Assembly (NCBI GenBank): GCA_029891385.1
Contig: CM057230.1
Coordinates: 20,340,847 to 20,404,846 of the forward strand
Source of the DNA: Erythroxylum novogranatense
Lineage: Eukaryota; Streptophyta; Magnoliopsida; Malpighiales; Erythroxylaceae
Reading direction: 5' to 3'
DNA length: 64,000 nt
Below the pieces are notes generated by a model. It did not search any database. It was not told the origin of the DNA and worked only from the letters and a program-made list of their open reading frames with translations. A program made the position numbers and the translations under genes. Each line of letters begins with the position of its first letter. The first letter of the stretch is position 1. Positions 23,198-33,471 of the stretch are shown here, piece by piece.

Positions 23198-24070
23198 TCT
23201 AATCGGCCTGTAGGCATGTCGAATGCCAAGGGAGTGCGATGCGACCGATCTAGAAATTCCAGACATGTCGCTCGGTACCCAGGCGAAAATCGATCTGTTT
23301 TCTACCAGACGGTCCGTGATTTCTTTAACTAGATCCTTCCGGAGCTCGGAACCTAGATTTGTGAATTTAGAGCGATCGGCTTCATCCAGTACAACTCGTT
23401 GCGTTTCTTCCACTGTGTTCATCCTCTCCATCTCCTCATCGGCTCTCACATCAAGAGAGCTCGTCAGGACCACCGCCCCGTCTAGTGTTTTTGTTTTCGC
23501 TAAGTAACACTCCCTAGCGATTCTCTGCTGACCCCTGATAGTACCGACCCCATGGGGCGTTGGGAATTTCATCGCTTGGTAGTAGGTAGAGACGACCGCT
23601 CTAAGGACGTTTTGAGTAGCTCGCCCAATTATCGCATTGTACGCCCCTTGAAACTTCACCACTAAGAACTCAACGTCCTTCTCAATTTGACGCGGCCTTT
23701 GTCCGAATTTTACTTTCAAACAGACCCGGGCAAACAGATAGGTCGATGCTCCAATTACCCCTTTGATAGGTCCTTTTATAGGCAGTAGTCGATCTTCGAG
23801 TACCTCCATCTGCTTGAAGGTATCATAATACAACAGGTCGACCGAGCTGCCCGTATCAATCATTACCCGCTTCACCTCGTTGCCGTCCATGTTTAGATTT
23901 ACAACGAGCGCGTCATCATGAGGACAACTTACACCATCAAGGTCGGACTCGTCAAACGATATCATCCCGTCGTTCTCCTTCTTTTTTTTTGGTTGACGAG
24001 TCTTTGCCGACCTGCTTGGCATATCTCTTTCTTCCTTTAGCGGTGGATCCCCCCGCTGCATTTCCACCAA
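23195..24070 (-). pseudogene. Tat aspartic protease segment
   Basis: A 291-residue frame. After a basic linker it carries the retroviral-type protease active site I-D-T-G-S-S-V-D-L-L at about residue 70 and the downstream flap/strand motif Y-N-A-I-I-G-R at about residue 145. It ends just before the RT with a single TAA. It overlaps the end of the gag frame by about 120 bp in another frame, so a frameshift (natural or acquired) lies there. The active-site Asp-Thr-Gly is intact. Confidence 0.9.
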
Positions 24071-25560
24071 ATATCATGTTAATGACCCTCACCGGTCGAT
24101 CATCTCGTTGCCCATCGTTCCTGTCGCCTCTTGCCCTTGATCGTCCTCTCTCTTCTCGTCGATCGCCTGTATTCGTATTCTGCCTCCTTCCATCATTTCT
24201 ATCATTCCGCCTCCAATACTGTCGTCTGTTGTTGGGCCGACCGCTCTTATGTTCGTTATCTCGATCGGTATTTTGCTCGTGCTTCACAAATCGGCCTAGC
24301 CTTCCCCTTTGTATCAGGAATTCGATTTCTCTTTTCAATTTTCAGCAATCTTCCGTGTCGTGACCGATATCTTTGTGGAAACGGTAATATAAATCGGGGT
24401 TCCTATCCTTGGAGGGAGTCTTCATCTTGTCGGGTTCTCGGATAGCTTCCCCATCCGCTCTCATGACCGCCAGTACTTCTGCATATCGTCTGTTGAGCGG
24501 GGTGAACTCCTGTCGATATCCCTGTCAATCGGTCGGTTTTCTCCAGCTCGACTGGCCTTTTTGTCGCTTGTGCGAACCACTTGCTCTGTCATTTGGCGAG
24601 CGATCATCCGTCCGACGCTTCGTATTTTTCAGCACTTCTTCGAGCTAAATGTACCTATCCGCCTTGTTTCTTATTTCCTGAATGGATCGGGGCTGATCAA
24701 GGGCTAACGATTTTTTGAACTCCTCATCCCTCGTGTTGTTCATAAGCGCTGCCAACATGGACGAGCAAGTGAGGTTGGGGACCTCGACCGCTTTATTATT
24801 AAACCGAGTAATGAATTCTCGTAGGCTCTCGTTCCTCCCTTGTGTTAGCTGCATCACTTCCAAGGTCGTCTTATGCGGCCGCTTACTTGTGACGAACTAG
24901 TTGAGGAATAGCAATCTAAAGTCCTCAAAGCACGTGATACAACTCGGAGGTAAGCTATTGAACCACCGTCAAGCTCCTTCTTGAAAAGCTATACAAAAAG
25001 CCTTGCATTGAATGGCGTCTGGAACGCAATGCAGATTCATCATCGACTAGAAGTGCTGTAGGTAGTCCAGGGGATCGGTCTTTCCAGTATATTTTTCGGG
25101 CATTAGTATTTTGGTGCCGGGCGCCGGGAGGCTATCTAAGATTGCCGGAGTTAAAGGTGAGTTATATGGAGCTGTTGGGCGATCCGGGCGGAAGCTCATA
25201 GCGGCATTGATCCGATCGTCCACGATTTTTTCTAGGGCTTCGGTGGGGTGGCGATCGGTCGTCATCTTGGTTTCAGCAGCAGAGGAGGTCATTGCTTGCC
25301 GATCGAGATCAGAGAATCTGGCGAATCAACAGATCAGCCGCTTCCTCAATCTGTTTTCGGGTGAGAATGGTATGCACGGGTGCTGGAGGATCTGCATCTG
25401 ATTGGTGTTGGAGATTCGGGTGCACATTGATCCCAGTGTTGTCTTCCAAGGCTACGCTTTGTTCTTCTTGTTCCAAGTGTTGAGATTGCGGTTGATCATT
25501 CGGGTCCGAAGATTCCGTGCGGGAAACATGATGAGCCGGCAGCAGATTGCAGTAGCGCAA
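23952..25560 (-). pseudogene. Tat gag, broken by several frameshifts
   Basis: The pieces in order on the minus strand are 25560-25309 (N-terminus), 25292-25047 (ends near P-E-K-Y-T-G-K-T-D-P-L-D-Y-L), 24863-24645 (Q-G-R-N-E-S-L-R-E-F-I-T-R-F, the retrotransposon gag capsid signature) and 24338-23952 (R/N/D-rich C-terminus ending in a R-V-I-N-M-I-F-G-G tract typical of Tat gag). Stops and frame changes near 25300, 24900-25040 and 24340-24640 prevent a continuous product. No CCHC knuckle is seen, as is usual for this group. Confidence 0.85.
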
Positions 25561-25631
25561 ACGATCCGCCAGAACGCCAGAGCCGCGATTTGCGCTACAT
25601 CGAGATTAATGCCGCCGCTTAATCGATCTGT

Positions 25632-25649
25632 GTGTTTCGAGGCGCCAAT
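25632..25649 (-). other. primer binding site of the Tat element
   Basis: Directly inside the 5' LTR, the minus strand reads ATTGGCGCCTCGAAACAC. The TGGCGCC core is the 3'-CCA-complementary start seen in many plant Ty3/gypsy elements. I do not assign the primer tRNA. Confidence 0.75.
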
Positions 25650-26063
25650 TGGTTCTGCTTGTTCGCGAATCAACATCGCTGCCGGATCCATGGAGTTATT
25701 GCTTTTGTGGTAGCTTTGACGTGAAGATTCCTCGCAAAACAAAGAAAGACGTCGAGTCAGGTCCCGACAATTTCTCCGACGCCAAGTCGGTCTTTTTGGT
25801 GAAGGTAGGTTTTCGTGAGAGGAAAAGAACTAGTACGTGATTACGCACTTCGTTATGACCAAGTTGCACCTTATATACGGAATGTAACTGCGCTTAAGTC
25901 TTTACGTGTGCGTAAAAGACTTTCACCTACAAACGCCAAGGAGATCGCTGGGTTGAATCCTTTGCCGGCATTCTAATAAAGATAAGATCGATATTCAAGA
26001 TTGACCGATCGATCCACACGTCGTTATGACCGGTTCGGATCCAAAGACGATCGAATTCGACCA
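25650..26063 (-). repeat. 5' LTR of the Tat element (right)
   Basis: 414 bp, the partner of 15954-16387 with the same TGGTT...GACCA ends. It is 20 bp shorter than the other copy owing to several small indels. Substitutions are frequent, many of them C/T or G/A. Confidence 0.9.
25869..25877 (-). promoter_or_regulatory. TATA box in the right (5') LTR
   Basis: TATATAAGG on the minus strand, conserved with the other LTR (16189-16197). As the 5' LTR, this copy would drive the genomic transcript. Confidence 0.55.
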
Positions 26064-26068
26064 ACTTC
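26064..26068. repeat. target site duplication ACTTC (right copy)
   Basis: Matches 15949-15953 and closes the Tat insertion. Confidence 0.85.
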
Positions 26069-27099
26069 CATACTTGATCCTTATTGTTAATTATATTGAT
26101 GTATATGACTACTGATGAGTCTAGTCAACTAGTCACGATGATGGTGACAACAACTTAATTGATCGATCTATATTAATATGAGTGACGGATCATATTAGTT
26201 AAACACAAGTGCATATCTTAAAACCTAAAAGAGTCGCAACATCTCAATCAAATCTATTCTAATGGATCTAACTAACCTTAATGTTTCAAACTGTAACTAC
26301 CCACCAAAGAACACACTTTCCAGAAATTATAAATTATAAATTATAATAAAATAAATAAAATTATAATACTTAAGTGAGAATTTAAATGACATTTTGGGTG
26401 AATTAATGTATTATTTCTTGTAATATTTAAGAAAATGCCAAAAGGAGACTTTAATATAAAAGAATTTATAAACGAAAAAGAATAAAAGTCCAAGAAGTAC
26501 AAGGCGCGTCGGCTCCGACCACGTTAATCGCAAATCTCAAAATCCAGAAAAGGGTAATGCAATTATCCACGTCTTCCTCGTTTTGAGGTCTCCAATGGGT
26601 TCCTGTAATCTCCATCTTCCGTCAAATTATTGGGTGTACTTGACACGTTTAAATTGTCGGAGCTAGAACGCTATGACTGACTCGATTTCAACTCAAGCTA
26701 ATCGACTTCTCTCTCTAAATTTTCCTCGCTCACACGAAACTTCTCGGAGTTTTTTACGTTTAAATCTCTTCCACAGCTTCATTCCCTCTCACCCACTTTC
26801 CACTTCTTTCAGTTGCCGTTCTTTTCTTTTTTGGTTTTCAGTAAAGGAAGGATCTTTCAGGATTGAAGTTTCTGATTCTATGCTATCTTTATTTTGTTTT
26901 TAAGATATATGATTGTAGTCATCTGGGTTTTGCCTTGAATTTTCTTATTTTGAGTTGCTGGGTAGTTTGGATTCTTGTTTCCCATAAGTGGGATAGTTCT
27001 AAAAATTCTATTGTAGTGGTTTGGAATTCATGTTCCCATGCAACGAGTCCTGTTATGCCCTTGTTAGAAGTGGGGCACTGACGTTTTCTTTGCTTCTAA
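26069..27099 (+). promoter_or_regulatory. upstream region and 5' leader of the NTMC2T5-like gene
   Basis: AT-rich to about 26500, then a mixed C/T-rich leader. The transcription start is probably near 26500-26680. Short upstream ATG frames exist (for example 26673-26903), so the leader may contain uORFs or a 5' UTR intron. I could not fix either. Confidence 0.35.
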
Positions 27100-30000
27100 A
27101 TGATTTTGGAGTCTTCTTCTTTAGCTTCTTATCCTCAACTCTGCCCATGTAAATGTCTGAACCAAGACATCAACCTCGGGTTGTCATCCACCTACCCTTT
27201 GTCCAAAAGAAGAAGAAGAAAAAGTTTGTTGCTGTTCAACAATTTTTCACATCGAAATTTTAGGAGAAGATTTAGTTTTCGTGCTTGTGTAATCCCCAAC
27301 GATGGCAATAAACTGAATGTTAATGTGGAGTTTGCGAATTCGATAAGAAAAGGAGCGAAAAGCATTTCGTTGCAACGAGTTTCCAGTGAACTGGAGAGTG
27401 AAGAGCTGTCTCATGAATCATCGTCTCCTTCGTCGATTCAAATAGAGTCAAGTTTCACCAATTTCCAGGAAGACCCAATTGTCGATAAGTTAAGAACTGA
27501 ATTAGGAGTGATACATCCAATCCCTTCACCTCCAGTTAATGGAAATATATTCGGCTTGTTCATTTTCTTCTTCTTTGTTGGGGTAGCTTCTGATAAATTA
27601 TGGACCTGGAGGAAAAAAGACAAGAGGATTAAGGAGGATGGGCAACGTGGGACGTGGCCTCAAGTGCCCTCTAGCTTTCCATTGTTCTTGGAGAAGGATT
27701 TGCACAGGAAGGAGTCAGTGGAATGGGTGAATATGGTTTTGGGAAAACTGTGGAAGGTTTACAGAGAGGGTATTGAAAATTGGCTCATCGGATTACTTCA
27801 GCCTGTAATTGATAACCTGAAGAAGCCTGATTATGTGGAGAGAGTTGAAATTAAACAGTTCTCCCTGGGTGATGAGCCACTATCGGTTAGGAATGTTGAG
27901 CGTAGAACATCACGCCGTGTCAATGATTTACAGTAAGTTGTCCCTTGAAATACCTTGATGTAGATTTTGTCGTGAAATTGGAATGGTGCATTGCATTGCA
28001 CTAGAGTTGCCTTTCTTTAGAGTATCTCTTTACTCCCTATATGCTGAATTGCTGATACTTAATAGTTCAAATTTCAGCTTTGATCCTGTGTTGATTAGAG
28101 TCACTTGTGAACTGCTCCTAGTTATATGTCTTCAGAAGAATTAACTTTTGAGGACATCTTTACTTGGAAATCCAAAAACATTCTAGTTGACATATTAAAT
28201 GAATTGCCACTTATCCTGGAGAATGTGACTGATTTTTGTTCTCTTTGATGACTTTTAGGTACCAAATAGGTCTCCGATATACTGGTGGGGCACGGATGCT
28301 GCTAATGCTAACATTGAAATTTGGTCTTGTTCCCATTGTTGTTCCAGTTGGTGTTCGAGATTTTGATATTGACGGAGAACTTTGGGTCAAGTTACGGTTG
28401 ATACCAACAGAGCCTTGGGTGGGAGCAGTTACATGGGCTTTTGTCTCACTTCCAAAAATCAAATTTGAATTGTCACCATTCCGATTGTTCAACTTAATGG
28501 GTATGCCATATAGCCTACAAAATAGCTGCACTTATATTGACGTCTCCATTCTTTTGCAAAATAAGTATCATTGAAACACGTAAAGATGAAATAATTTTAA
28601 GATCATTCATGTTATGCTAAGTATTTCATTATGTGCTTAAATTTGTTTCCTTATTTCAGTCAACTGATGTTGCGGATTCTAACACGTTTTTCTTCTTTCT
28701 TCGTCTTTTACGCATGCTTTGATCAACATCAGCAATTCCAGTTCTCTCAATGTAAGTGGGTTTTTGTCTTGGGAATGTGAATTTTTGAAGTGTCATTTGC
28801 TTTTGGGTTAAAAAGTTCATGTAGCTTACGGGAATGTTAAGTCAGTTTGTCATTGGTGGCTACTCCTCTATTTCTAACCACATTTTCTTATCCTTGTGTT
28901 CTGTTTTTTTGCTATCTAAAGTAATGTTTTTGAATCTGATATATGAATATCTATTTTGTTATGTCTCAATTTGTTTGTCTTGTCTTATATATGGCCACTG
29001 AATTAACTAATATACTAAGGACTTTGTGTTTGCATTTCCCTTTCATTTTTCCCCCACTCAACACTCTACTCCATTTTTTAGGTTCTTAACGAAACTTCTC
29101 ACAGAGGATCTACCACTACTATTTGTACGTCCAAAGAAGATTGTCTTGGATTTTGAAAAGGGAAGAGCTGTTGGCCCTGTTACAATTGATTTCAGATCAG
29201 GAGAAATGCAAGAAGGAAACAAGGATTTTGTTGGAGAGCTATCAGTAACTCTTGTTGATGCCCGTAAACTTTCTCATTTCTTTTATGGTAAAATTACTTC
29301 CTTTTTTGTTTTCCTCTCTTAATTTTTTGTTAGTGTTGATACAGACATGAGAGTTCCACCTGTAGTTTAAATTCATGTTTCTTGATGTAATGTCAAAGTG
29401 TTTATGATTGAGATCTCAAGCTTAGATCAGATAGTTTTGAGCACATCATGTTGACCCTAGCTTTCAGGCAAAAAGGGCTTCTAGGTGAGTCTCTTTGGGC
29501 TAATGCAATGATCTGGCTTTGAGCCTCATCTTTAAGATTTTGGGCTGACCGATTTATTCACATAGTAATTGCTAGGAGAGTACAGATTAAATGTTCTAAT
29601 TTCTATGTATAATGGGGTGCCTTTGTTTGTTCTGTGCTTGAAAATACTTCTGAAAGGTGCTTCTTGGTGACAATATCAAGCACTAAAAGATTGTTTGTTT
29701 AGAGATGACCTTCCTTTACCTCTTAATTTTCTGGAATGTCTCTGTTGGAGAAGATTTTTGGGGGAGTTATCAGTATATGGATTCTGATTAAGATTTTGAA
29801 TAGAATATACATATTCATGACTTCTCATTGCAGGTAAAACAGATCCATATGTTGTACTAAGCTTGGGTGATCAATCAATACGCAGTAAAAAGAACAGTCA
29901 AACCACCATCATTGGGCCTCCTGGTGAGCCGATTTGGAATCAGGTAAGGTTTCATTATGCTTCTCCATACACTGTTGTTTTGATTCACAAACCAAAAGCG

Positions 30001-31828
30001 TAATCCAAATGGATGCGTTTGTAAACTTAGGTTCTATAATCTTCTGATGTAACTAGATTTAATGACTTCGGCAGGATTTTCATATGCTTGTTGCCAATCC
30101 TAGGAGACAGAAATTATTAGTCCAAGTGAAAGACTCTCTTGGATTTGTTGATCTGACCATTGGTATGGGCGAGGTAAGTGACATTCTGGAACAAATTATT
30201 CACATAGTCATTGAGTTGGACTTTCTTTCCAAAAATTGCTGCATCACTTAGTTGCAAAGCTTGCAAAGCTTCCATCAGGAAGGATGTTGGTGGACATTGG
30301 CATTATGCATTCAATATCTTCCAAATGTAAACAACCTGTAGAATGCACTATAACAATGATTTTAAATTGTAAGGCTTAAATTATTCCTACAACATTTATA
30401 TAGTCTTCTTTAATGGCAAAATATGTCATAATAGTTAAATAAATTTCTATTGTGGGGGCTTTGGTTGTAAAACTGTTCATTAATAGTCATGATGACTGGT
30501 GATGATGGTGGTATGAAGCTATACCATGTTGGGTAATGGGCTGGTGTAATTATGACCAGGAATGGCATTGGCAGTGGCAGTAGTAAATTCTGGAGCTTAC
30601 ATGTCTGGAACTGTATCCCTATCTTTCCCTTTTGAGTTCCATTTTTTTCCCCCTTCTAATCTAGCAAAATCAGTTATTAGTAGCTGTTAATAGTCCAAAT
30701 GTTGGTTTGAGATCAACATCTTATTTACTCAAATTAAAGTTCGAAATCCCATACAAGTATAAACCAGATTGACTAACATGCCTTTTTCATGGTTGCACAT
30801 TTAAGTGAGATTAAAGTTTGCAGTTGTATGAAAGTTTGACATATGTTTCTTATCTGAAGGAGTCTTTGCTTTTATTAGTCTCCTTGTCGAATTTTATGTG
30901 CTTGCAATGTGTACTGAAGATTTTGGCCCGTTTCTCCTCTCCTTCCACAACCTCCTTCTTTAAAGATAAATAAACACTTCACATTTTTGGGTGATTACCT
31001 TCAAGGTTATTCAATGTTGCTTCTTTTTGTTGCAACATTTTCACCACCATGTATGCATATAAACATGAGTATTTAAGCTGCCTTCTTTGTTTTAGTTTTG
31101 ATTTCTTTTTTCCTTGTTACTATTGATTAAAAAAACCATTCTGAATCATTATCACTCCAGATTGATCTGGCATCTCTTCAAGACACTGTACCAACAGATA
31201 GGATTGTGGTTTTGCAACGAGGCTGGGGATTGTTTAGACAGAGATCAGCTGGGGAAATACTTCTTCGATTAACATATAAAGCATATGTTGAAGATGAAGA
31301 AGATGACAAGGCAGAGATGAGGTCGATTGATATATATGCTTCTGATGACGAGTTATCCGAGATTGATGAATCACAAATTACTTATGACCCAAGTGGGAAA
31401 GATTCTTCGAGTGAAGCAGATAAAGAGTCCTTTATGGATGTCTTAGCAGCTCTAATCGTGAGTGAAGAATTTCAAGGGATAGTGGCTTCTGAGACAGGGA
31501 ATTACAAACTTTTAGATGATGCCCCAAATGCAAGATCCAGTGTTGCAAAGTCAGATAGTCCTATTTCCAAATCAAGGCCCACAGAATCTATTAACAGTTC
31601 GGAAGGTTTTGGAGGTAGTTTTATTATGTCAATATCTATATGCTGTAACTTTTGTGAGGAATTGAAACCTCAAGTTTTTATCTGGTTTGTTGTCTTGTCC
31701 TGTTATGGCAACTAAAACTAAACTGATTGTCAATTGCAGGATCTGTCTTATTTTGGTTTGCCGTGATTACAAGCATATCAGTTCTAGTTGCTCTAAATGT
31801 GGATGGTTCAAGTTTCTTCAATCCTTGA
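27100..31828 (+). CDS. NTMC2T5: NTMC2T5-like SMP/C2-domain membrane protein
   Basis: Eight exons: 27100-27932, 28259-28500, 28733-28751 (19 nt), 29082-29287, 29834-29943, 30075-30173, 31161-31614 and 31740-31828. They sum to 2052 nt, 683 residues. All introns are GT-AG. The N-terminus is basic and Ser-rich, plastid-targeting-like, with a membrane segment at about residues 149-167 (F-I-F-F-F-F-V-G-V). A synaptotagmin-like lipid-binding (SMP) domain follows at about 200-400, then a C2 domain (V-T-L-V-D-A-R-K-L; K-T-D-P-Y-V-V-L) at about 425-560, an acidic/Ser-rich linker, and a second hydrophobic segment at about 656-675 in the last exon. The family (N-terminal-TM-C2 type 5) is thought to tether membranes and move lipids, probably at the chloroplast envelope. 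Few acidic loop residues remain in C2, so calcium binding is uncertain. Confidence 0.9.
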
Positions 31829-33471
31829 CATGAGCGAGCTGGTTTTGATGTTCCAGTTTGATCACGTAATCCACAAATCTCCTTTCTGCTTTATTTTTTC
31901 TTAACAAGTGATCATAGTTGAATCGGTAACTTTGTTTTTTTGATTGTCCAAACATTTGCTTTCTTCCTTAAAGATTCTATAATGTAGGAACCACGTGGTT
32001 TTTGCCTCATACTGCCTGTAAACTAGTGCTTTAAGTAACCGCAATTTTGTTCAGCTGTCTTTTAACGTGGATGTTTATTTTTCTTGCTTATTTGCATGTG
32101 AACGGTGCATAAGCCGAAGGCAGTTCTTTTAATAAGTATGATTAATCTCATATAGTCAGTGCAGAGCCATGCTTACCAGAGAGGGACTTGGTATGGATTA
32201 TCAGCTGGCCAGATTGGATATCCGGCTTTTATGGCATTTTTTCCAGAAGATTATGACATTTTTCTTATTTTTAATTAACAATTATCAAAGAAGTGGAATC
32301 GGGACGTTTTTTTTTTCATGGTTAATCAACCATTCGTATTTGTTACTACCGGTTGTTCGCTCCCAGTTCCATTTGTTTCAAGTTGATATGTTTCACCTTT
32401 CATTCAAGTGTAGCATCTCAAGTTGGAAGCCTGCTAACTGAAATCTTATCCCATGGCAGGTTGGCAGGCTTTGGCTTCTCAGGAATTGCGGATGAGTTAC
32501 AAAGAGTGTGAATCTTTTTATATTCCACTAATTTCTCTTCATGTAAATTCTAGTTAGCATTACTCTGGAGGAATGTTCTGTTGGCGGCAGGCAAGTTTTG
32601 GTTCCTTCAATTTGAGGCATCACAAGTTTATACGTATACATTTCAGTTTAGCCGGAAATTTGATAGTAATTGTTAGAGGTTGTGAGGTTGTTGCCTAGTT
32701 GCACATGATTTCCTGTCTAAAAATTACCGCAAAAGGAGTGAAGGAATGAGTAGAATGGCTAAACTGAACTTCCAAGTTGATCAGGTTTTTGCATATCTGA
32801 GAATAGATCTAAGTATTGCTGTCTAAGGCCCATTCATATCTCGGGCCTAGCGAGTTCGCTTTTGTCCAATCTATTGTCATCTCTATTTGGTGGATTAGTA
32901 ATTAAATTTAATAATTATCATTATTATCATCACACTCAGTTTGACGTATCGCAATAAAGCAAAATTTAAAAAGGTCTGATAGTATGAAGCCTTATTTTTA
33001 TATATAATAAAGAAGTTGTTTCTGGTAGATTTACATATAGATGTGACAATAAAAGAGTTATGCAAATTAAAAAGTAAATAAGTAAAAATGGTATTAATGT
33101 ATAGCTTAAATAGATTTGGCTGGATCTATTTTCGTCTTTATTTATAAACTTGGATCTATAATTAAATTTAAAGTGTAGCTTAAATGGATCGAAGAAGGGT
33201 ATGTGCAAACAAAATTCACTCCATGACCATACAACAATTTGACAATATTATAATGTGAATTGATTAAGAAAACGACGGGCGATCCACGTGAAGTACCAAC
33301 GCTTGTCCCCTTGTGCATGTGAAGCTCTTTCCAAATGTGAGTCCCATCCCCGTCCTAATTTTCAACTCTTTAGGCCATTGATTGGGTGCTTCAATCAAGG
33401 TTTTGAAAAGGTACCCTCCTTATATAGTAATCATTAGTGCTTAAATTTGTTGGTCCTTATAATAAAACAAA
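31829..33471. other. 3' UTR of the C2 gene and downstream spacer
   Basis: The first several hundred bases are probably 3' UTR (a TTTTTATTTTTC-type T-rich tract near 32080). A short open frame at 32169-32441 has no motif. Beyond about 32870 the sequence is AT-rich spacer with no gene. Confidence 0.5.

Larger units (their letters stand above)
15954..26063 (-). mobile_element. Tat-lineage Ty3/gypsy LTR retrotransposon, near complete
   Basis: A 10.1-kb element on the minus strand. It is bounded by LTRs (TGGTT...GACCA on the plus strand) and by the 5-bp duplication ACTTC. On the minus strand from the right it runs: 5' LTR, TGGCGCC-type primer site, gag, protease, RT, RNase H, a second archaeal-type RNase H, integrase, a 3' region with a minisatellite and an antisense ORF, polypurine tract, 3' LTR. 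The second RNase H and the antisense ORF are hallmarks of the Tat group. Stops, frameshifts and a lost integrase Glu show it is inactive. A non-autonomous hAT element (16667-17646) is nested in its 3' region. Confidence 0.93.

Noticed and set aside
21720..25713. Several plus-strand open frames opposite Tat gag-pol
   Set aside because: They mirror the coding minus strand and have no motifs. Only the 17655-19475 antisense ORF lies outside gag-pol and has its own character.
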